64,000 nucleotides of DNA, from assembly GCF_003086695.1 (NCBI RefSeq), contig NZ_CP025999.1:856820-920819 (forward strand), in the 5' to 3' direction. Positions 36,921 to 47,522 of the stretch are shown in pieces. A program made the translations under genes and the position numbers. This DNA comes from Stenotrophomonas sp. SAU14A_NAIMI4_8 (lineage in GTDB: Bacteria; Pseudomonadota; Gammaproteobacteria; Xanthomonadales; Xanthomonadaceae). The notes below the pieces were generated by a model. It did not search any database. It saw only the letters and a list, made by a program, of their open reading frames with translations, and was not told where the DNA came from. Each line of letters opens with the position of its first letter. Position 1 is the first letter of the stretch.

Positions 36921-38000
36921 ATGGCCGTGGCGTTGCTGGGGATGAAGGAGACCGCGCCGGGCGAACGGCGCGTGGCGCTGACGCCGGAAACGGCGAAGAA
37001 GCTGGGCGCACTGGGCATCACCGTCTGGTACGAAGCCGGCGCCGGCCTGGCTGCCGGTTTCCCTGATGCCGCCTATGACGATGCCGGCGCACGCGCGTTC
37101 GACGCGGCGCGCTGGCCCGAGATCGATATCCTGCTGTGCGTGCAGAACCCGCCCGCGGCGCAGTTGAACCTGCTCAAGCCCGGTGCCAGCGTGGTCGGCC
37201 TGCTCGCGCCGGCGGCCGATCCCGCCCTGGCTGCGCTGGTGGCCGACGACCGCCTGCGACTCTTCCCGCTGCAGCAACTGCCGCGCACCACCCGTGCGCA
37301 GGCCATGGACGTACTCAGTTCGCAGGCCGGCATGGCCGGCTACAAGGCGGCGTTGATCGCCGCCGATCGCGCGCCGCGCTTCTTCCCGATGCTGACCACC
37401 GCCGCCGGCACGGTGCGGCCGGCCAAGGTGCTGGTGATCGGCGCAGGCGTGGCCGGGCTGCAGGCCATTGCCACCGTGCGCCGTCTCGGTGCACAGGTGG
37501 AAGGCTTCGATGTGCGGCCGGAAACCCGCGAGCAGATCCAGTCGCTGGGCGCGCGTTTCCTCGACCTGGGCGTGAGCGCGGTGGGCGAGGGCGGCTATGC
37601 GCGCGCGCTGACCGACGAAGAACGCGCCGAACAGCAGCGGCGGCTGGGCGAGCACCTGCGCAGCGTGGACGTGGTGATCTGTACCGCCGCGGTGCCGGGG
37701 CGACCGGCGCCGACGATCGTCACGGCGGCCATGGCCGAAGGCATGGCGGCGGGCAGCGTGATTGTCGACCTGGCCGCCGAAAGTGGCGGCAACTGTGCAC
37801 TGACCCAGCCTGGCCAATGCATCGAACACCACGGCGTGGTGATCGACGGGCCGCTGCACCTGGCCAGTCGCGGCGCCACCCAGGCCAGCGAGATGTATGC
37901 GCGCAACCTGCTGAACTTCGTGGCGCTGTTCGTGCGCGAAGGACAGGTCGCGTTCGATTGGGACGACGAACTGCTGGCGAAAACGCGCTGGCAGCCGTGA
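36921..38000 (+). CDS. pntAA: NAD(P) transhydrogenase alpha subunit part 1 (NAD-binding domain I)
   Basis: The soluble NAD(H)-binding domain of proton-translocating transhydrogenase, 359 residues. Motifs are LLGMKETAPGERRVALTPETAKKLG, the hinge SSQAGMAGYKAAL, the nucleotide fold VLVIGAGVAGLQAIATVRRLGA and EGFDVRPETREQIQSLGARF. In E. coli this domain is fused to the first membrane helices. Here, as in many alphaproteobacteria and xanthomonads, it is separate. Unusually, its partners pntAB/pntB do not follow directly but begin 1.5 kb downstream, after three minus-strand genes. Confidence 0.95.
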   Translation: MAVALLGMKETAPGERRVALTPETAKKLGALGITVWYEAGAGLAAGFPDAAYDDAGARAFDAARWPEIDILLCVQNPPAAQLNLLKPGASVVGLLAPAADPALAALVADDRLRLFPLQQLPRTTRAQAMDVLSSQAGMAGYKAALIAADRAPRFFPMLTTAAGTVRPAKVLVIGAGVAGLQAIATVRRLGAQVEGFDVRPETREQIQSLGARFLDLGVSAVGEGGYARALTDEERAEQQRRLGEHLRSVDVVICTAAVPGRPAPTIVTAAMAEGMAAGSVIVDLAAESGGNCALTQPGQCIEHHGVVIDGPLHLASRGATQASEMYARNLLNFVALFVREGQVAFDWDDELLAKTRWQP

Positions 38001-38014
38001 ACCGCGCGGGGCCA

Positions 38015-38054
38015 GGGGTCGGATCCCTTTGCGCCAGCAAAGGGCTCTGACCCC
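38015..38054. repeat. GGGGTC-type hairpin after pntAA
   Basis: A 40-nt hairpin with outer arms GGGGTC/GACCCC and upper stem CCCTTTGC/GCAAAGGG, 14 bp after the pntAA stop and between convergent genes. It has the layout of a terminator but lacks a T-run. Confidence 0.8.
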
Positions 38055-38078
38055 GTTCCCGGCCCCGTTCCCGGCGTC

Positions 38079-38540
38079 TTACCGCGGCCTGGCCGGCGGC
38101 GGGTTGTCGCGCACCCAGTCGCTGCGCTGCTCGGGTGTCATCTGCGACCAGCGCTCGCGCAGCGCATCGCGCTGGGCCGGGCTCAGCTGGCGCATCTGCC
38201 CGAACAAGGCGCGGGCCTGCTCGCGCTGTTCCGGGCTCATGTGCTCGAAGCGGCGCAACCCGCGCCGCGCCTTGTCACGTTCTTCCGGGCTCATCGACTG
38301 CCAGCGCTGGCCGTGCGACAGCATGCGCTGGCGCTGCGCGGCGTCGGCGCCGTTCCAGCGGTCGCGCAGTGGCGCCAGCAGGGCCTCACGCTGGGCCGGA
38401 CTCAGCTGTTCCCACGCCGGCAGCGGCGCAGCGGGTGCCACGCGCGCGGGCGCGGCCGGTGCGGAGGACTGGGCCAACGCTGGCGCCGCCGGCAGCACGG
38501 CCAGGGCGATCAGGATCGGCAGGGTTGAAACTCGCAGCAT
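38079..38540 (-). CDS. Exported DUF3106 protein
   Basis: 153 residues. The signal peptide MLRVSTLPILIALAVLPAAPALA is followed by an Ala/Pro linker and repeated helical units with the phrases LSPAQREAL, MSPEERDKARRGLRRF, MSPEQREQARALF and LSPAQRDALRERWSQMTPEQRSDW. This is the DUF3106 pattern, similar to heavy-metal or envelope stress sensors of the LTXXQ type. It sits 3 bp after a small membrane-protein gene and a sigma factor gene, suggesting one envelope-signalling unit. Confidence 0.88.
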   Translation of the reverse strand: MLRVSTLPILIALAVLPAAPALAQSSAPAAPARVAPAAPLPAWEQLSPAQREALLAPLRDRWNGADAAQRQRMLSHGQRWQSMSPEERDKARRGLRRFEHMSPEQREQARALFGQMRQLSPAQRDALRERWSQMTPEQRSDWVRDNPPPARPR

Positions 38541-38543
38541 GGT

Positions 38544-38870
38544 TCACTCCATCGCCAGGTCGGTGTCGCCCAGCCACAGGTACAGATCGGGATTCTCGTC
38601 GTACAGCGCGCCGTTGTCGTCCACCGCGGCCACGGCAGGCGGCGCCACCGGCGCAGTATGCGGGGCAGTACCGGTGAACTGCACGCCGATGCCCAGCGCC
38701 ACCACCAGCGAACACGCCGTAGCCAGCCACCAGCGGCCACGGTCGCGGCGCGCCCCTGCAGCGCCGTGGCGGGCCTGGCGCAGCCGCGCCAGCGTGGCCG
38801 GGGAAAGCGACTGCAACGCGTGCCCGTGCAGGCTGCGCAGGGCGTCGTCGGAAGGCAGGGAGCGGTTCAC
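38544..38870 (-). CDS. Small single-pass membrane protein, candidate anti-sigma factor
   Basis: 108 residues starting at GTG 38870, which overlaps the sigma factor stop by GTGA. Residues 1-46 are a charged cytoplasmic part (RSLHGHALQSLSPATLARLRQARHG). A helix WWLATACSLVVALGIGVQF spans about 47-65, and a short periplasmic tail ends PDLYLWLGDTDLAME. Topology and linkage to a sigma gene suggest an anti-sigma factor. No zinc-binding anti-sigma motif is present. Confidence 0.8.
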   Translation of the reverse strand: MNRSLPSDDALRSLHGHALQSLSPATLARLRQARHGAAGARRDRGRWWLATACSLVVALGIGVQFTGTAPHTAPVAPPAVAAVDDNGALYDENPDLYLWLGDTDLAME

Positions 38871-39451
38871 GGGTCGATCTCCAGATGGTCCTGCAGCGCC
38901 TGTCGGGCGCGTGCCAGATGGGTTTTGACGGCACCTTCGCTGCAGCCCATGGCGCGCGCGGTGGTGGCGCCGTCCAGGTCCTGCAGCACGCGCAGGGTGA
39001 AGGCTTCGCGCTGGCGCGCGGGCAGGGTGCGCAGCGCCTGCACCAGCTGCTGGTACTGCTGGCGCTGCTCGTGCGCCTGCGCCGGGTCCGGGCCGGGGTC
39101 GGCCCAGTCGATCTCGCCGCCGTCGGCGTCCTGGTTGTCGCGCCAGAACGGCAGGCGGAAGCGCCGTCGCCGCTGCATGTCGATCACCCGCCGGCGCAGG
39201 ATGCTCCAGAACAGCGGCGCCCACTCGGTGGCGGGCTTGTCGGCGTAGTCCAGCATGCGCATCAGCGCATCCTGCACGGCGTCCAGCGCATCGTCGCGCT
39301 GGCGCAGTCCGGCTTCGGCGAAGCGGAACGCGCGCGGGCCGACGCCGGCCAGGAACGCCTCCAGCGACGCCGGCAAGGCCTCGCTGTCAGCGGTCGGGGG
39401 AAGAGGGCTGCTCACCAGCACAGGGTACGGTTCCTCGCTCACGGTCACCAT
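38867..39451 (-). CDS. ECF-type RNA polymerase sigma factor
   Basis: About 194 residues. Region 2 is DDALDAVQDALMRMLDYADKPATEWAPLFWSILRRRVIDMQRRRR. Region 4 is LRTLPARQREAFTLRVLQDLDGATTARAMGCSEGAVKTHLARARQAL. The linker contains an acidic stretch DADGGEIDWADPGPD. ATG 39451 is a choice; in-frame starts also exist at 39493 and at a GTG inside. It heads a three-gene unit (sigma, membrane protein, DUF3106) and is divergent from pntAB by about 98 bp. Confidence 0.88.
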   Translation of the reverse strand: MVTVSEEPYPVLVSSPLPPTADSEALPASLEAFLAGVGPRAFRFAEAGLRQRDDALDAVQDALMRMLDYADKPATEWAPLFWSILRRRVIDMQRRRRFRLPFWRDNQDADGGEIDWADPGPDPAQAHEQRQQYQQLVQALRTLPARQREAFTLRVLQDLDGATTARAMGCSEGAVKTHLARARQALQDHLEIDP

Positions 39452-39549
39452 CGACAACGCGTGAGCGCGCCCGTGGTTGACCGGGCCGCGCACCGGGTTC
39501 AGCCCGTGGTTATGATGGGGCGACGAAGACAGAGCGGGAGGCGTTGCCG

Positions 39550-39866
39550 ATGAGTGACGGGTTCGTGGCGCTGTACATCTTCATGCTGGCCGCCATTGCC
39601 GGCCACGTGATCATTTCGCGGGTGCCGGTCATCCTGCATACCCCGCTGATGTCGGGTTCCAACTTCATCCACGGCATCGTGCTGATCGGTGCCATGGTGG
39701 TGCTGGGCCACGCACAGACACCGCTGGAAAAGGCACTGGGCTTCCTGGCCGTGGTGCTGGGGGCGGGCAATGCCGCCGGTGGCTACGTGGTGACCGCGCG
39801 CATGCTGGAAATGTTCAAGCCCAGCGCGCCCAAGGGCGGCAAGGATGCAGCCAAGGAGCCGCAGGC

Positions 39867-39870
<4 letters not shown>
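39550..39870 (+). CDS. pntAB: NAD(P) transhydrogenase alpha subunit part 2 (membrane)
   Basis: A 106-residue membrane subunit with three hydrophobic helices: FVALYIFMLAAIAGHVII, FIHGIVLIGAMVVLGHA and ALGFLAVVLGAGNAAGGYVVTARMLEMF. The VILHTPLMSGSNFIHGIV segment is conserved in this subunit. The start is ATG 39550 after a GGGAGG ribosome-binding site. Its stop overlaps the pntB GTG start (39867-39870). Confidence 0.94.
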
Positions 39871-41327
<1,457 letters not shown>

Positions 41328-41333
41328 GAGGCC

Positions 41334-41422
41334 GGGGTCGGATCCCTTTCCGCAGGAAAGGGCTCTGACCCCAGATCCCGAACGTGGGTCAGAGCCCTTT
41401 CCTGCGGAAAGGGATCCGACCC
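41334..41422. repeat. Two facing GGGGTC-type hairpins after pntB
   Basis: A direct copy (41334-41372) and an inverted copy (41386-41422) with upper stem CCCTTTCC/GGAAAGGG are separated by 13 nt, between convergent genes. The two copies are nearly identical and could also pair with each other into one long cruciform. Confidence 0.85.
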
Positions 41423-41432
41423 ATGCAGGTGA

Positions 41433-41852
41433 TCAGCGCGCCAGCCAGGCGCCGACCACCACGCCCACCGCCAGCCAGATCCATTCCATCGCCCCGTTGG
41501 CCAGGTTGGTCAGGGTCCAGGCCAGGTGCGGGCCCATGCGCAGCGAGGCATCCATCGGGTTCAGCCCGATCGAGCCGCCCATCCACGCACTGGCAATGCT
41601 CCAGTACGCCACCGCGCTCACCAGCAGCGTGCCCAGCACCACCAGGGCAATGCGCAGCCGGCCCGGACCCAGCGTGCCCAGGCGCAGCATGAACACCAGT
41701 TCCAGCGCGGTCACCACCGCCATCCAGCCGACCTGGCGGCCGGTCATCAGGGCCAGCAGCACCCAGGCCATGGGAGCAACAAGCAGGCCCAGCAGCAGCA
41801 TGAAGGGCCAAAGCCAGGTCACGGTCCTGGCACGTGTGGCATTGGAGGACAT
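41433..41852 (-). CDS. Small integral membrane protein of unknown function
   Basis: 139 residues with four hydrophobic helices: WLWPFMLLLGLLVAPMAWVLLALM, VGWMAVVTALELVFMLRL, LRIALVVLGTLLVSAVAYWSIA and MEWIWLAVGVVVGAWLA. No recognisable catalytic or transport motif. ATG 41852 is preceded by CTTCGATG-type sequence without a strong ribosome-binding site; an upstream ATG at 41903 would add 17 polar residues. Stands alone between converging pntB and diverging sufT. Confidence 0.7.
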   Translation of the reverse strand: MSSNATRARTVTWLWPFMLLLGLLVAPMAWVLLALMTGRQVGWMAVVTALELVFMLRLGTLGPGRLRIALVVLGTLLVSAVAYWSIASAWMGGSIGLNPMDASLRMGPHLAWTLTNLANGAMEWIWLAVGVVVGAWLAR

Positions 41853-41974
41853 CGAAGCTTCCTGAAGGTCAGCCACAGGATACTGTGGTTTGCCGCAGCG
41901 CACCGGCGTCGGTGGGGCGGGCGGGGTAGAATGCAGGCTTGCGCGGCCCGGTCCGCGGCCCCATAACGATCCCC

Positions 41975-42526
41975 ATGTATTCCCGTAGCAGCGAACCTGT
42001 CCACTTCGAACGCGACTGCGAGGCCGTGATGGTCCCGCAGGGCGACACCGTCACCCTGCCTGCCGGCAGCTATGGGTACATCACCCAGGCCCTGGGCGGC
42101 AGCTATTCGGTGTTTGTCGAAGGCAATCTGTTCCGTATCGCCGGCAAGGACGGCGACGCCATCGGCAAAGAGGCGCCGGCGCCGCTGGAGCTGCCCGACG
42201 ACGCCACCGACGAGCAGGTCGAACAGCTGGTGTGGCAGCAGCTGCGCACCTGCTTCGACCCGGAAATTCCGGTCAACATCGTCGAACTGGGCCTGGTCTA
42301 CGAGGTGGAGATCAAGCACCTGGACGAAGGCCAGCGCGAGATCGACGTGAAGATGACGCTGACCGCGCCGGCCTGCGGCATGGGCGACATCCTGGTGGAC
42401 GATGTGCGCAGCAAGCTCGAAATGATCCCGACGGTGGCCCAGGCCGACGTAGAGCTGGTGTTCGACCCGCCGTGGAACCAGCACATGATGTCCGAGGCTG
42501 CGCGGCTCGAAACCGGCATGCTTTGA
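41975..42526 (+). CDS. sufT: SufT-like iron-sulfur cluster assembly protein (DUF59)
   Basis: 183 residues. The N-terminal part (FERDCEAVMVPQGDTVTLPAGSYGYITQALGGSYSVFVEGNLFRIAG) precedes a MIP18/DUF59 domain with CFDPEIPVNIVELGLVYEV and MTLTAPACGMGDILVDDV. This matches SufT proteins, which help maturation of Fe-S enzymes. ATG 41975 is the natural start. The suf operon itself is not in the window. It is followed 59 bp later by ilvE. Confidence 0.87.
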   Translation: MYSRSSEPVHFERDCEAVMVPQGDTVTLPAGSYGYITQALGGSYSVFVEGNLFRIAGKDGDAIGKEAPAPLELPDDATDEQVEQLVWQQLRTCFDPEIPVNIVELGLVYEVEIKHLDEGQREIDVKMTLTAPACGMGDILVDDVRSKLEMIPTVAQADVELVFDPPWNQHMMSEAARLETGML

Positions 42527-42585
42527 CCCACGGCCCCGCAACTGGCGGGGTCGGCACTACCCGCAACCAGAACAGGAATCCTCCG

Positions 42586-43680
42586 GTGTCCCAGTCCATC
42601 CCCAGCTTCGCCGTCACCCGTTCGGACCACCCGCGCAGCGCTGAAGAGCGCGCCCAGATCCTGGAGAAGCCGGGCTTCGGCCTGCACTTCACCGACCACA
42701 TGGTGGAAGTGCGCTGGGACAAGGATGCCGGCTGGCACAACGCCAACGTGCGTGCCTACGGCCCGCTGCAGCTGGACCCGGCCGCCGCCGTGCTGCACTA
42801 CGGCCAGGAAATCTTCGAAGGCATCAAGGCCTACCGCCATGCCGACGGTTCCATCTGGACCTTCCGCCCGGACGCCAACGGCCGTCGCCTGCAGCGCTCG
42901 GCCCAGCGCCTGGCGCTGCCGGAACTGCCGGTGGAGATCTTCGTTGAATCGCTCAAGCAGCTGATCGCGCTGGACAAGGACTGGGTGCCGTCGGCCGACG
43001 AATCCAGCCTGTACTTCCGTCCGTTCATGATCGGCGACGAGGCCTTCCTCGGCGTGCGCGGCGCGCACAAGGCCGGCTACTACGTTATCGCCAGCCCGGC
43101 CGGCCCGTACTTCGCCAAGGGCGTTGCCCCGGTCTCGATCTGGCTGTCCACCGAATACGCGCGTGCGGCCAAGGGCGGCACCGGTGCGGCCAAGTGCGGC
43201 GGCAACTACGCCGCTTCCCTGCTGCCGCAGCAGAAGGCGCAGGCGCAGGGCTGCTCGCAGGTGCTGTTCCTGGACCCGGTGGAAGGCAAGTACCTGGAAG
43301 AACTGGGCGGCATGAATGTCTTCCTGGTCTACAAGGACGGCACCCTGGTCACCCCGGAACTGTCCGGCAGCATCCTGGAAGGCATCACCCGCGAAAGCAT
43401 CCTGCAGCTGGCACGCGACCGTGGCATGAAGGTCGAAGAGCGCAAGGTCACCATCGATGAGTGGAAGCAGGGCGTGGCCTCGGGCGAGATCGCCGAAGTG
43501 TTCGCCTGCGGTACCGCCGCCGTGGTCACCCCGATCGGCCAGCTGAAGGGCGAAGGCTTCTCGGTGGGCGACATCAACGCACCGGCCGGCGAAGTCACCA
43601 TGTCGCTGCGCAAGGAACTGACCGACATCCAGTACGGCCGCCTGCCGGACCGCCACAACTGGCTGGTCAAGCTGGGCTGA
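42586..43680 (+). CDS. ilvE: Branched-chain amino acid aminotransferase
   Basis: Last step of leucine, isoleucine and valine synthesis, PLP-dependent. 364 residues from GTG 42586, preceded by ACAGGAAT. It is of the eukaryote-like/BCAT-II class: VLHYGQEIFEGIKAYRHADGSIWTFRPDAN, FRPFMIGDEAFLGVR, the PLP lysine in GAAKCGGNYAASL, and FACGTAAVVTPIG. Longer readings upstream overlap sufT out of family similarity. Confidence 0.95.
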   Translation: MSQSIPSFAVTRSDHPRSAEERAQILEKPGFGLHFTDHMVEVRWDKDAGWHNANVRAYGPLQLDPAAAVLHYGQEIFEGIKAYRHADGSIWTFRPDANGRRLQRSAQRLALPELPVEIFVESLKQLIALDKDWVPSADESSLYFRPFMIGDEAFLGVRGAHKAGYYVIASPAGPYFAKGVAPVSIWLSTEYARAAKGGTGAAKCGGNYAASLLPQQKAQAQGCSQVLFLDPVEGKYLEELGGMNVFLVYKDGTLVTPELSGSILEGITRESILQLARDRGMKVEERKVTIDEWKQGVASGEIAEVFACGTAAVVTPIGQLKGEGFSVGDINAPAGEVTMSLRKELTDIQYGRLPDRHNWLVKLG

Positions 43681-43697
43681 TCGCCCTCCGCGCGTCT

Positions 43698-43719
43698 GTA
43701 GAGTCGAGCTTGCTCGACT
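43698..43719 (+). repeat. Single SMAG palindrome after ilvE
   Basis: A GTAG element with core GTCGAGCTTGCTCGAC, 17 bp after the ilvE stop and upstream of a conventional terminator. Confidence 0.88.
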
Positions 43720-43739
43720 GCTCTCCGCTTGGTTTCCCC

Positions 43740-43768
43740 AGAAAGCCCGTCCCCGCGACGGGCTTTCT
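43740..43768 (+). terminator. Hairpin terminator after ilvE
   Basis: Arms AGAAAGCCCGT and ACGGGCTTTCT enclose CCCCGCG. The stem itself ends in CTTTCT, with only a weak T-rich tail. Confidence 0.75.
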
Positions 43769-43861
43769 GCGTTGTGGTGACCCATCCCGGCGGCCCCACC
43801 GCCGATGTCAGCAAAGACATCGCAGGACAGCCCAAGTCCCAGTCATGTCCGTGCACGTGAC

Positions 43862-43877
43862 GTGAAAGTTCCTTCAC
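43862..43877. promoter_or_regulatory. Palindromic site upstream of the protease gene
   Basis: GTGAAAGTTCCTTCAC is a perfect GTGAA-N6-TTCAC inverted repeat, 230 bp before the protease start. It is close to, but not the same as, the CRP/Clp site TGTGA-N6-TCACA. The interval 43769-44107 (339 bp) has no gene. It is lower in GC than its surroundings (around 43880-43960) and should contain the protease promoter. Confidence 0.45.
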
Positions 43878-44107
43878 CTTCACAAACCCTCCACACGGAA
43901 AGTCTCAGAACAGACATTTCATGTTGCTGAAAAGACACTGAAAATCTTGTGGTGTCCGGATCGAGCCTTTAGCGTCATCTGACAGCGGATCGACAGGGGA
44001 ATCCGCTGACTCACCGGACGCCGAGCCGCGCCCTCGTTCCTTGCCAAGCGCTCGCGCCGGTGCTTCTGCCGATTCCGGCATTCACACCACTAGAAAGGGA
44101 AATTCCG

Positions 44108-45856
44108 ATGTCCCAGGTTTCGCATCTGCGTGCGCGCAAGTCGTGGGTGGTTCTCAGTGCGTCTGTTGTCACCTCCCTGCTGCTGGCCGCCCCGGCCTTC
44201 GCCGGTGACGTCCAGCTCAGCGGCCTGCAGTCCGCCCCGACGCACCAGCGTTTCATCGTGAAGTACCGTGAAGGCAGTGCCCCGGTGGCCAACACCACCG
44301 CACTGGCCTCGTCCCTGAAGACCGCCGCGGCCGGTCTGTCCAGCAGCCAGGGCCGCGCTCTGGGCCTGCAGGAAGTCCGCAAGCTGGCCATCGGCCCGAC
44401 CGTGGTCAAGACCGACCGCGCGCTGGACCAGGCCGAATCCGAGCTGCTGATGCGCAAGCTCGCCGCCGACCCGAACGTGGAATACGTGGAAGTCGACCAG
44501 ATCATGCGGCCGACCCTGGTGCCCAACGACGCCCGCCTGAGCGAACAGTGGGGCTTCGGCACCTCCAACGCCTCGATCAATGTCCGCCCGGCCTGGGACA
44601 AGGCCACCGGCACCGGCGTGGTCGTGGCGGTGATCGACACCGGCATCACCAGCCATCCGGATCTGAACGCCAACATCCTGCCCGGCTATGACTTCATCAG
44701 CGATGCCGCGATGGCCCGCGATGGCGGTGGCCGTGACAGCAACCCGAACGACGAAGGCGACTGGTACGCCGCCAACGAATGTGGCGCCGGCTATCCGGCC
44801 TCCAACTCCAGCTGGCACGGTACCCACGTGGCCGGCACCATCGCCGCGGTGACCAACAACAGCACCGGCGTGGCCGGTACCGCCTTCAACGCCAAGGTCG
44901 TGCCGGTGCGCGTGCTGGGCAAGTGCGGCGGCTACACCTCCGACATCGCCGACGCGATCGTCTGGGCCTCCGGTGGCACCGTCAGCGGCGTGCCCGCCAA
45001 CGCCAATCCGGCCGAAGTCATCAACATGTCGCTGGGTGGCAGCGGCAGCTGCTCCACCACCTACCAGAATGCGATCAACGGCGCCGTTGGCCGTGGCACC
45101 ACCGTGGTGGTCGCCGCCGGCAACAGCAACACCAACGTGTCCTCGGCCGTGCCGGCCAACTGCCCGAACGTGATCGCGGTGGCCGCCACCACCTCGGCCG
45201 GCGCCCGCGCCAGCTTCTCCAACTACGGCACCGGCATCGACGTGTCGGCACCGGGTGCCAACATCCTGTCCACCCTCAACACCGGCACCACCGTGCCGGC
45301 CAGCGCCAGCTATGCCTCCTACAACGGCACTTCGATGGCGGCACCGCACGTGGCCGGCGTGGTCGCGCTGATGCAGTCGGTGGCACCGAGCCCGCTCAGC
45401 CCGGCGCAGGTGGAAAGCATCCTGAAGAGCACCGCGCGTGCGCTTCCGGGCGCCTGCTCCGGCGGTTGCGGCGCGGGCATCGTCGACGCCGATGCAGCGG
45501 TCACGGCCGCCATCAACGGCGGCGGTGGCACCACCCCGGAACCGGGTGGCACCGTGCTGCAGAACAACGTGCCGGTGACCGGCCTGGGCGCGTCCAGCGG
45601 CGCCTCGCTCAGCTACACCGTGCAGGTGCCGGCCGGCAGCAGCCAGCTGCGCGTGGCCATCAGCGGTGGCAGCGGTGATGCCGATCTGTACATCCGCCAG
45701 GGCAGCGCCCCGACCGATACCACCTACACCTGCCGCCCGTACCTGAGCGGCAACAACGAGACCTGCACCGTCAACAGCCCGGCCGCTGGCACTTGGCACG
45801 TGCGGGTGAAGGCCTACAGCACCTTCTCGGGCCTGACCCTCAACGCCCAGTACTGA
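44108..45856 (+). CDS. Secreted subtilisin-family serine protease with PPC domain
   Basis: An extracellular protease of 582 residues, of the S. maltophilia StmPr type. It has a signal peptide of about 32 residues (cut after AAPAFA) and an I9-like propeptide to about residue 140 (HQRFIVKYREGSAPVAN...VEYVEVDQ). The S8 domain has Asp177 in VAVIDTGITSHPDLN, His237 in WHGTHVAGTIAA and Ser409 in NGTSMAAPHVAG. A Gly/Pro linker and a C-terminal pre-peptidase (PPC) domain follow from about residue 485 (SYTVQVPAGSSQLRVAISGGSGDADLYIRQG). ATG 44108 is preceded by GAAAGGGAA. Stands alone with its own terminator. Confidence 0.96.
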   Translation: MSQVSHLRARKSWVVLSASVVTSLLLAAPAFAGDVQLSGLQSAPTHQRFIVKYREGSAPVANTTALASSLKTAAAGLSSSQGRALGLQEVRKLAIGPTVVKTDRALDQAESELLMRKLAADPNVEYVEVDQIMRPTLVPNDARLSEQWGFGTSNASINVRPAWDKATGTGVVVAVIDTGITSHPDLNANILPGYDFISDAAMARDGGGRDSNPNDEGDWYAANECGAGYPASNSSWHGTHVAGTIAAVTNNSTGVAGTAFNAKVVPVRVLGKCGGYTSDIADAIVWASGGTVSGVPANANPAEVINMSLGGSGSCSTTYQNAINGAVGRGTTVVVAAGNSNTNVSSAVPANCPNVIAVAATTSAGARASFSNYGTGIDVSAPGANILSTLNTGTTVPASASYASYNGTSMAAPHVAGVVALMQSVAPSPLSPAQVESILKSTARALPGACSGGCGAGIVDADAAVTAAINGGGGTTPEPGGTVLQNNVPVTGLGASSGASLSYTVQVPAGSSQLRVAISGGSGDADLYIRQGSAPTDTTYTCRPYLSGNNETCTVNSPAAGTWHVRVKAYSTFSGLTLNAQY

Positions 45857-45877
45857 GCCCAAGTCCCTCTCCAAGGG

Positions 45878-45908
45878 CACGCCCCGGCTTCGGTCGGGGT
45901 GTTTTTTT
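45878..45908 (+). terminator. Rho-independent terminator of the protease gene
   Basis: Stem CACGCCCCG/CGGGGTG with loop GCTTCGGT, followed by a run of seven T; 22 bp after the stop codon. Confidence 0.93.
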
Positions 45909-45954
45909 GGGGCTGCGCGGTGGTGGGTGCCGACCTGGGGCGGCACGCTGTTGC

Positions 45955-46440
45955 TCAGACCGATTCGAAGCGGTTGGCGGCCACGTTCTTGCGCACTTGC
46001 TGCGGATCGAAGATGCGGCCGTTCATGGCGATGTACACGCCCGACGGCAGCGACTGCACCGCGCCGATCGCACAGCCGATGTTGAATTCGGCATCCGAAC
46101 CGCGGAAGCGCGCCGGGCTGAGCGCACCGGTCATCACGATGGTCTTGTCGGCGATGGTCGACAGCACCTTGCCGGTCTGCACCATCGAATCGGTGCCGTG
46201 GGTGACCAGCACGTGGCGGGTAGGCTGTGCGGCGATGGTGGCCCGGATCAGCTCACGGTCCTCATCGTTGATGTGCAGCGAATCCTTGCGCAGGATCGGA
46301 ATCACGTTGAAACGGAAGGTCACCCCCAGCTCGCGCAGGATCATGCCGATCTGCGGGTCGCCGATCTGGTAGTCCGACTTGTCGTCGAAGTAGATCTTGT
46401 CGATCGTGCCACCGGTGGTGACGACCAGGAGTTCTTCCAT
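45955..46440 (-). CDS. One-domain asparaginase-like protein
   Basis: About 161 residues matching only the N-terminal domain of type I/II asparaginases. Both catalytic motifs are intact: VVTTGGTIDKIYF near residue 9 and LVTHGTDSMVQTG near residue 82, plus KTIVMTGALSPARFRGSDAEFNIG. Normal asparaginases have about 330 residues with a second domain. A clean stop after VAANRFESV and no remnant of a second domain nearby suggest a genuine short family form, not a recent truncation. Start could be ATG 46440, 46443 or 46449. Confidence 0.82.
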   Translation of the reverse strand: MEELLVVTTGGTIDKIYFDDKSDYQIGDPQIGMILRELGVTFRFNVIPILRKDSLHINDEDRELIRATIAAQPTRHVLVTHGTDSMVQTGKVLSTIADKTIVMTGALSPARFRGSDAEFNIGCAIGAVQSLPSGVYIAMNGRIFDPQQVRKNVAANRFESV

Positions 46441-46519
46441 CATGTGCATGCGCGAAACCAGGACAGGTACAGCGGCGCGGGGCCGGGAACACAGATGATA
46501 CGGCCCGGCGGGCGCAGCG

Positions 46520-47460
<941 letters not shown>

Positions 47461-47522
47461 TCATCGTGTGGACGCCAGTATGGCTATCCTGCACGCATTC
47501 CGCATCGGGTACCCTTGCGCCG

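Noticed and set aside
36921..38000. Alanine dehydrogenase as the function of the gene at 36921
   Set aside because: The fold is related, but the SSQAGMAGYKAAL hinge and EGFDVRPETREQIQSLGARF block, together with pntAB/pntB nearby, identify transhydrogenase domain I.
45955..46440. Asparaginase called as a pseudogene
   Set aside because: Frame and both catalytic motifs are intact, the stop is clean and no second-domain remnant follows; a short family form fits better.
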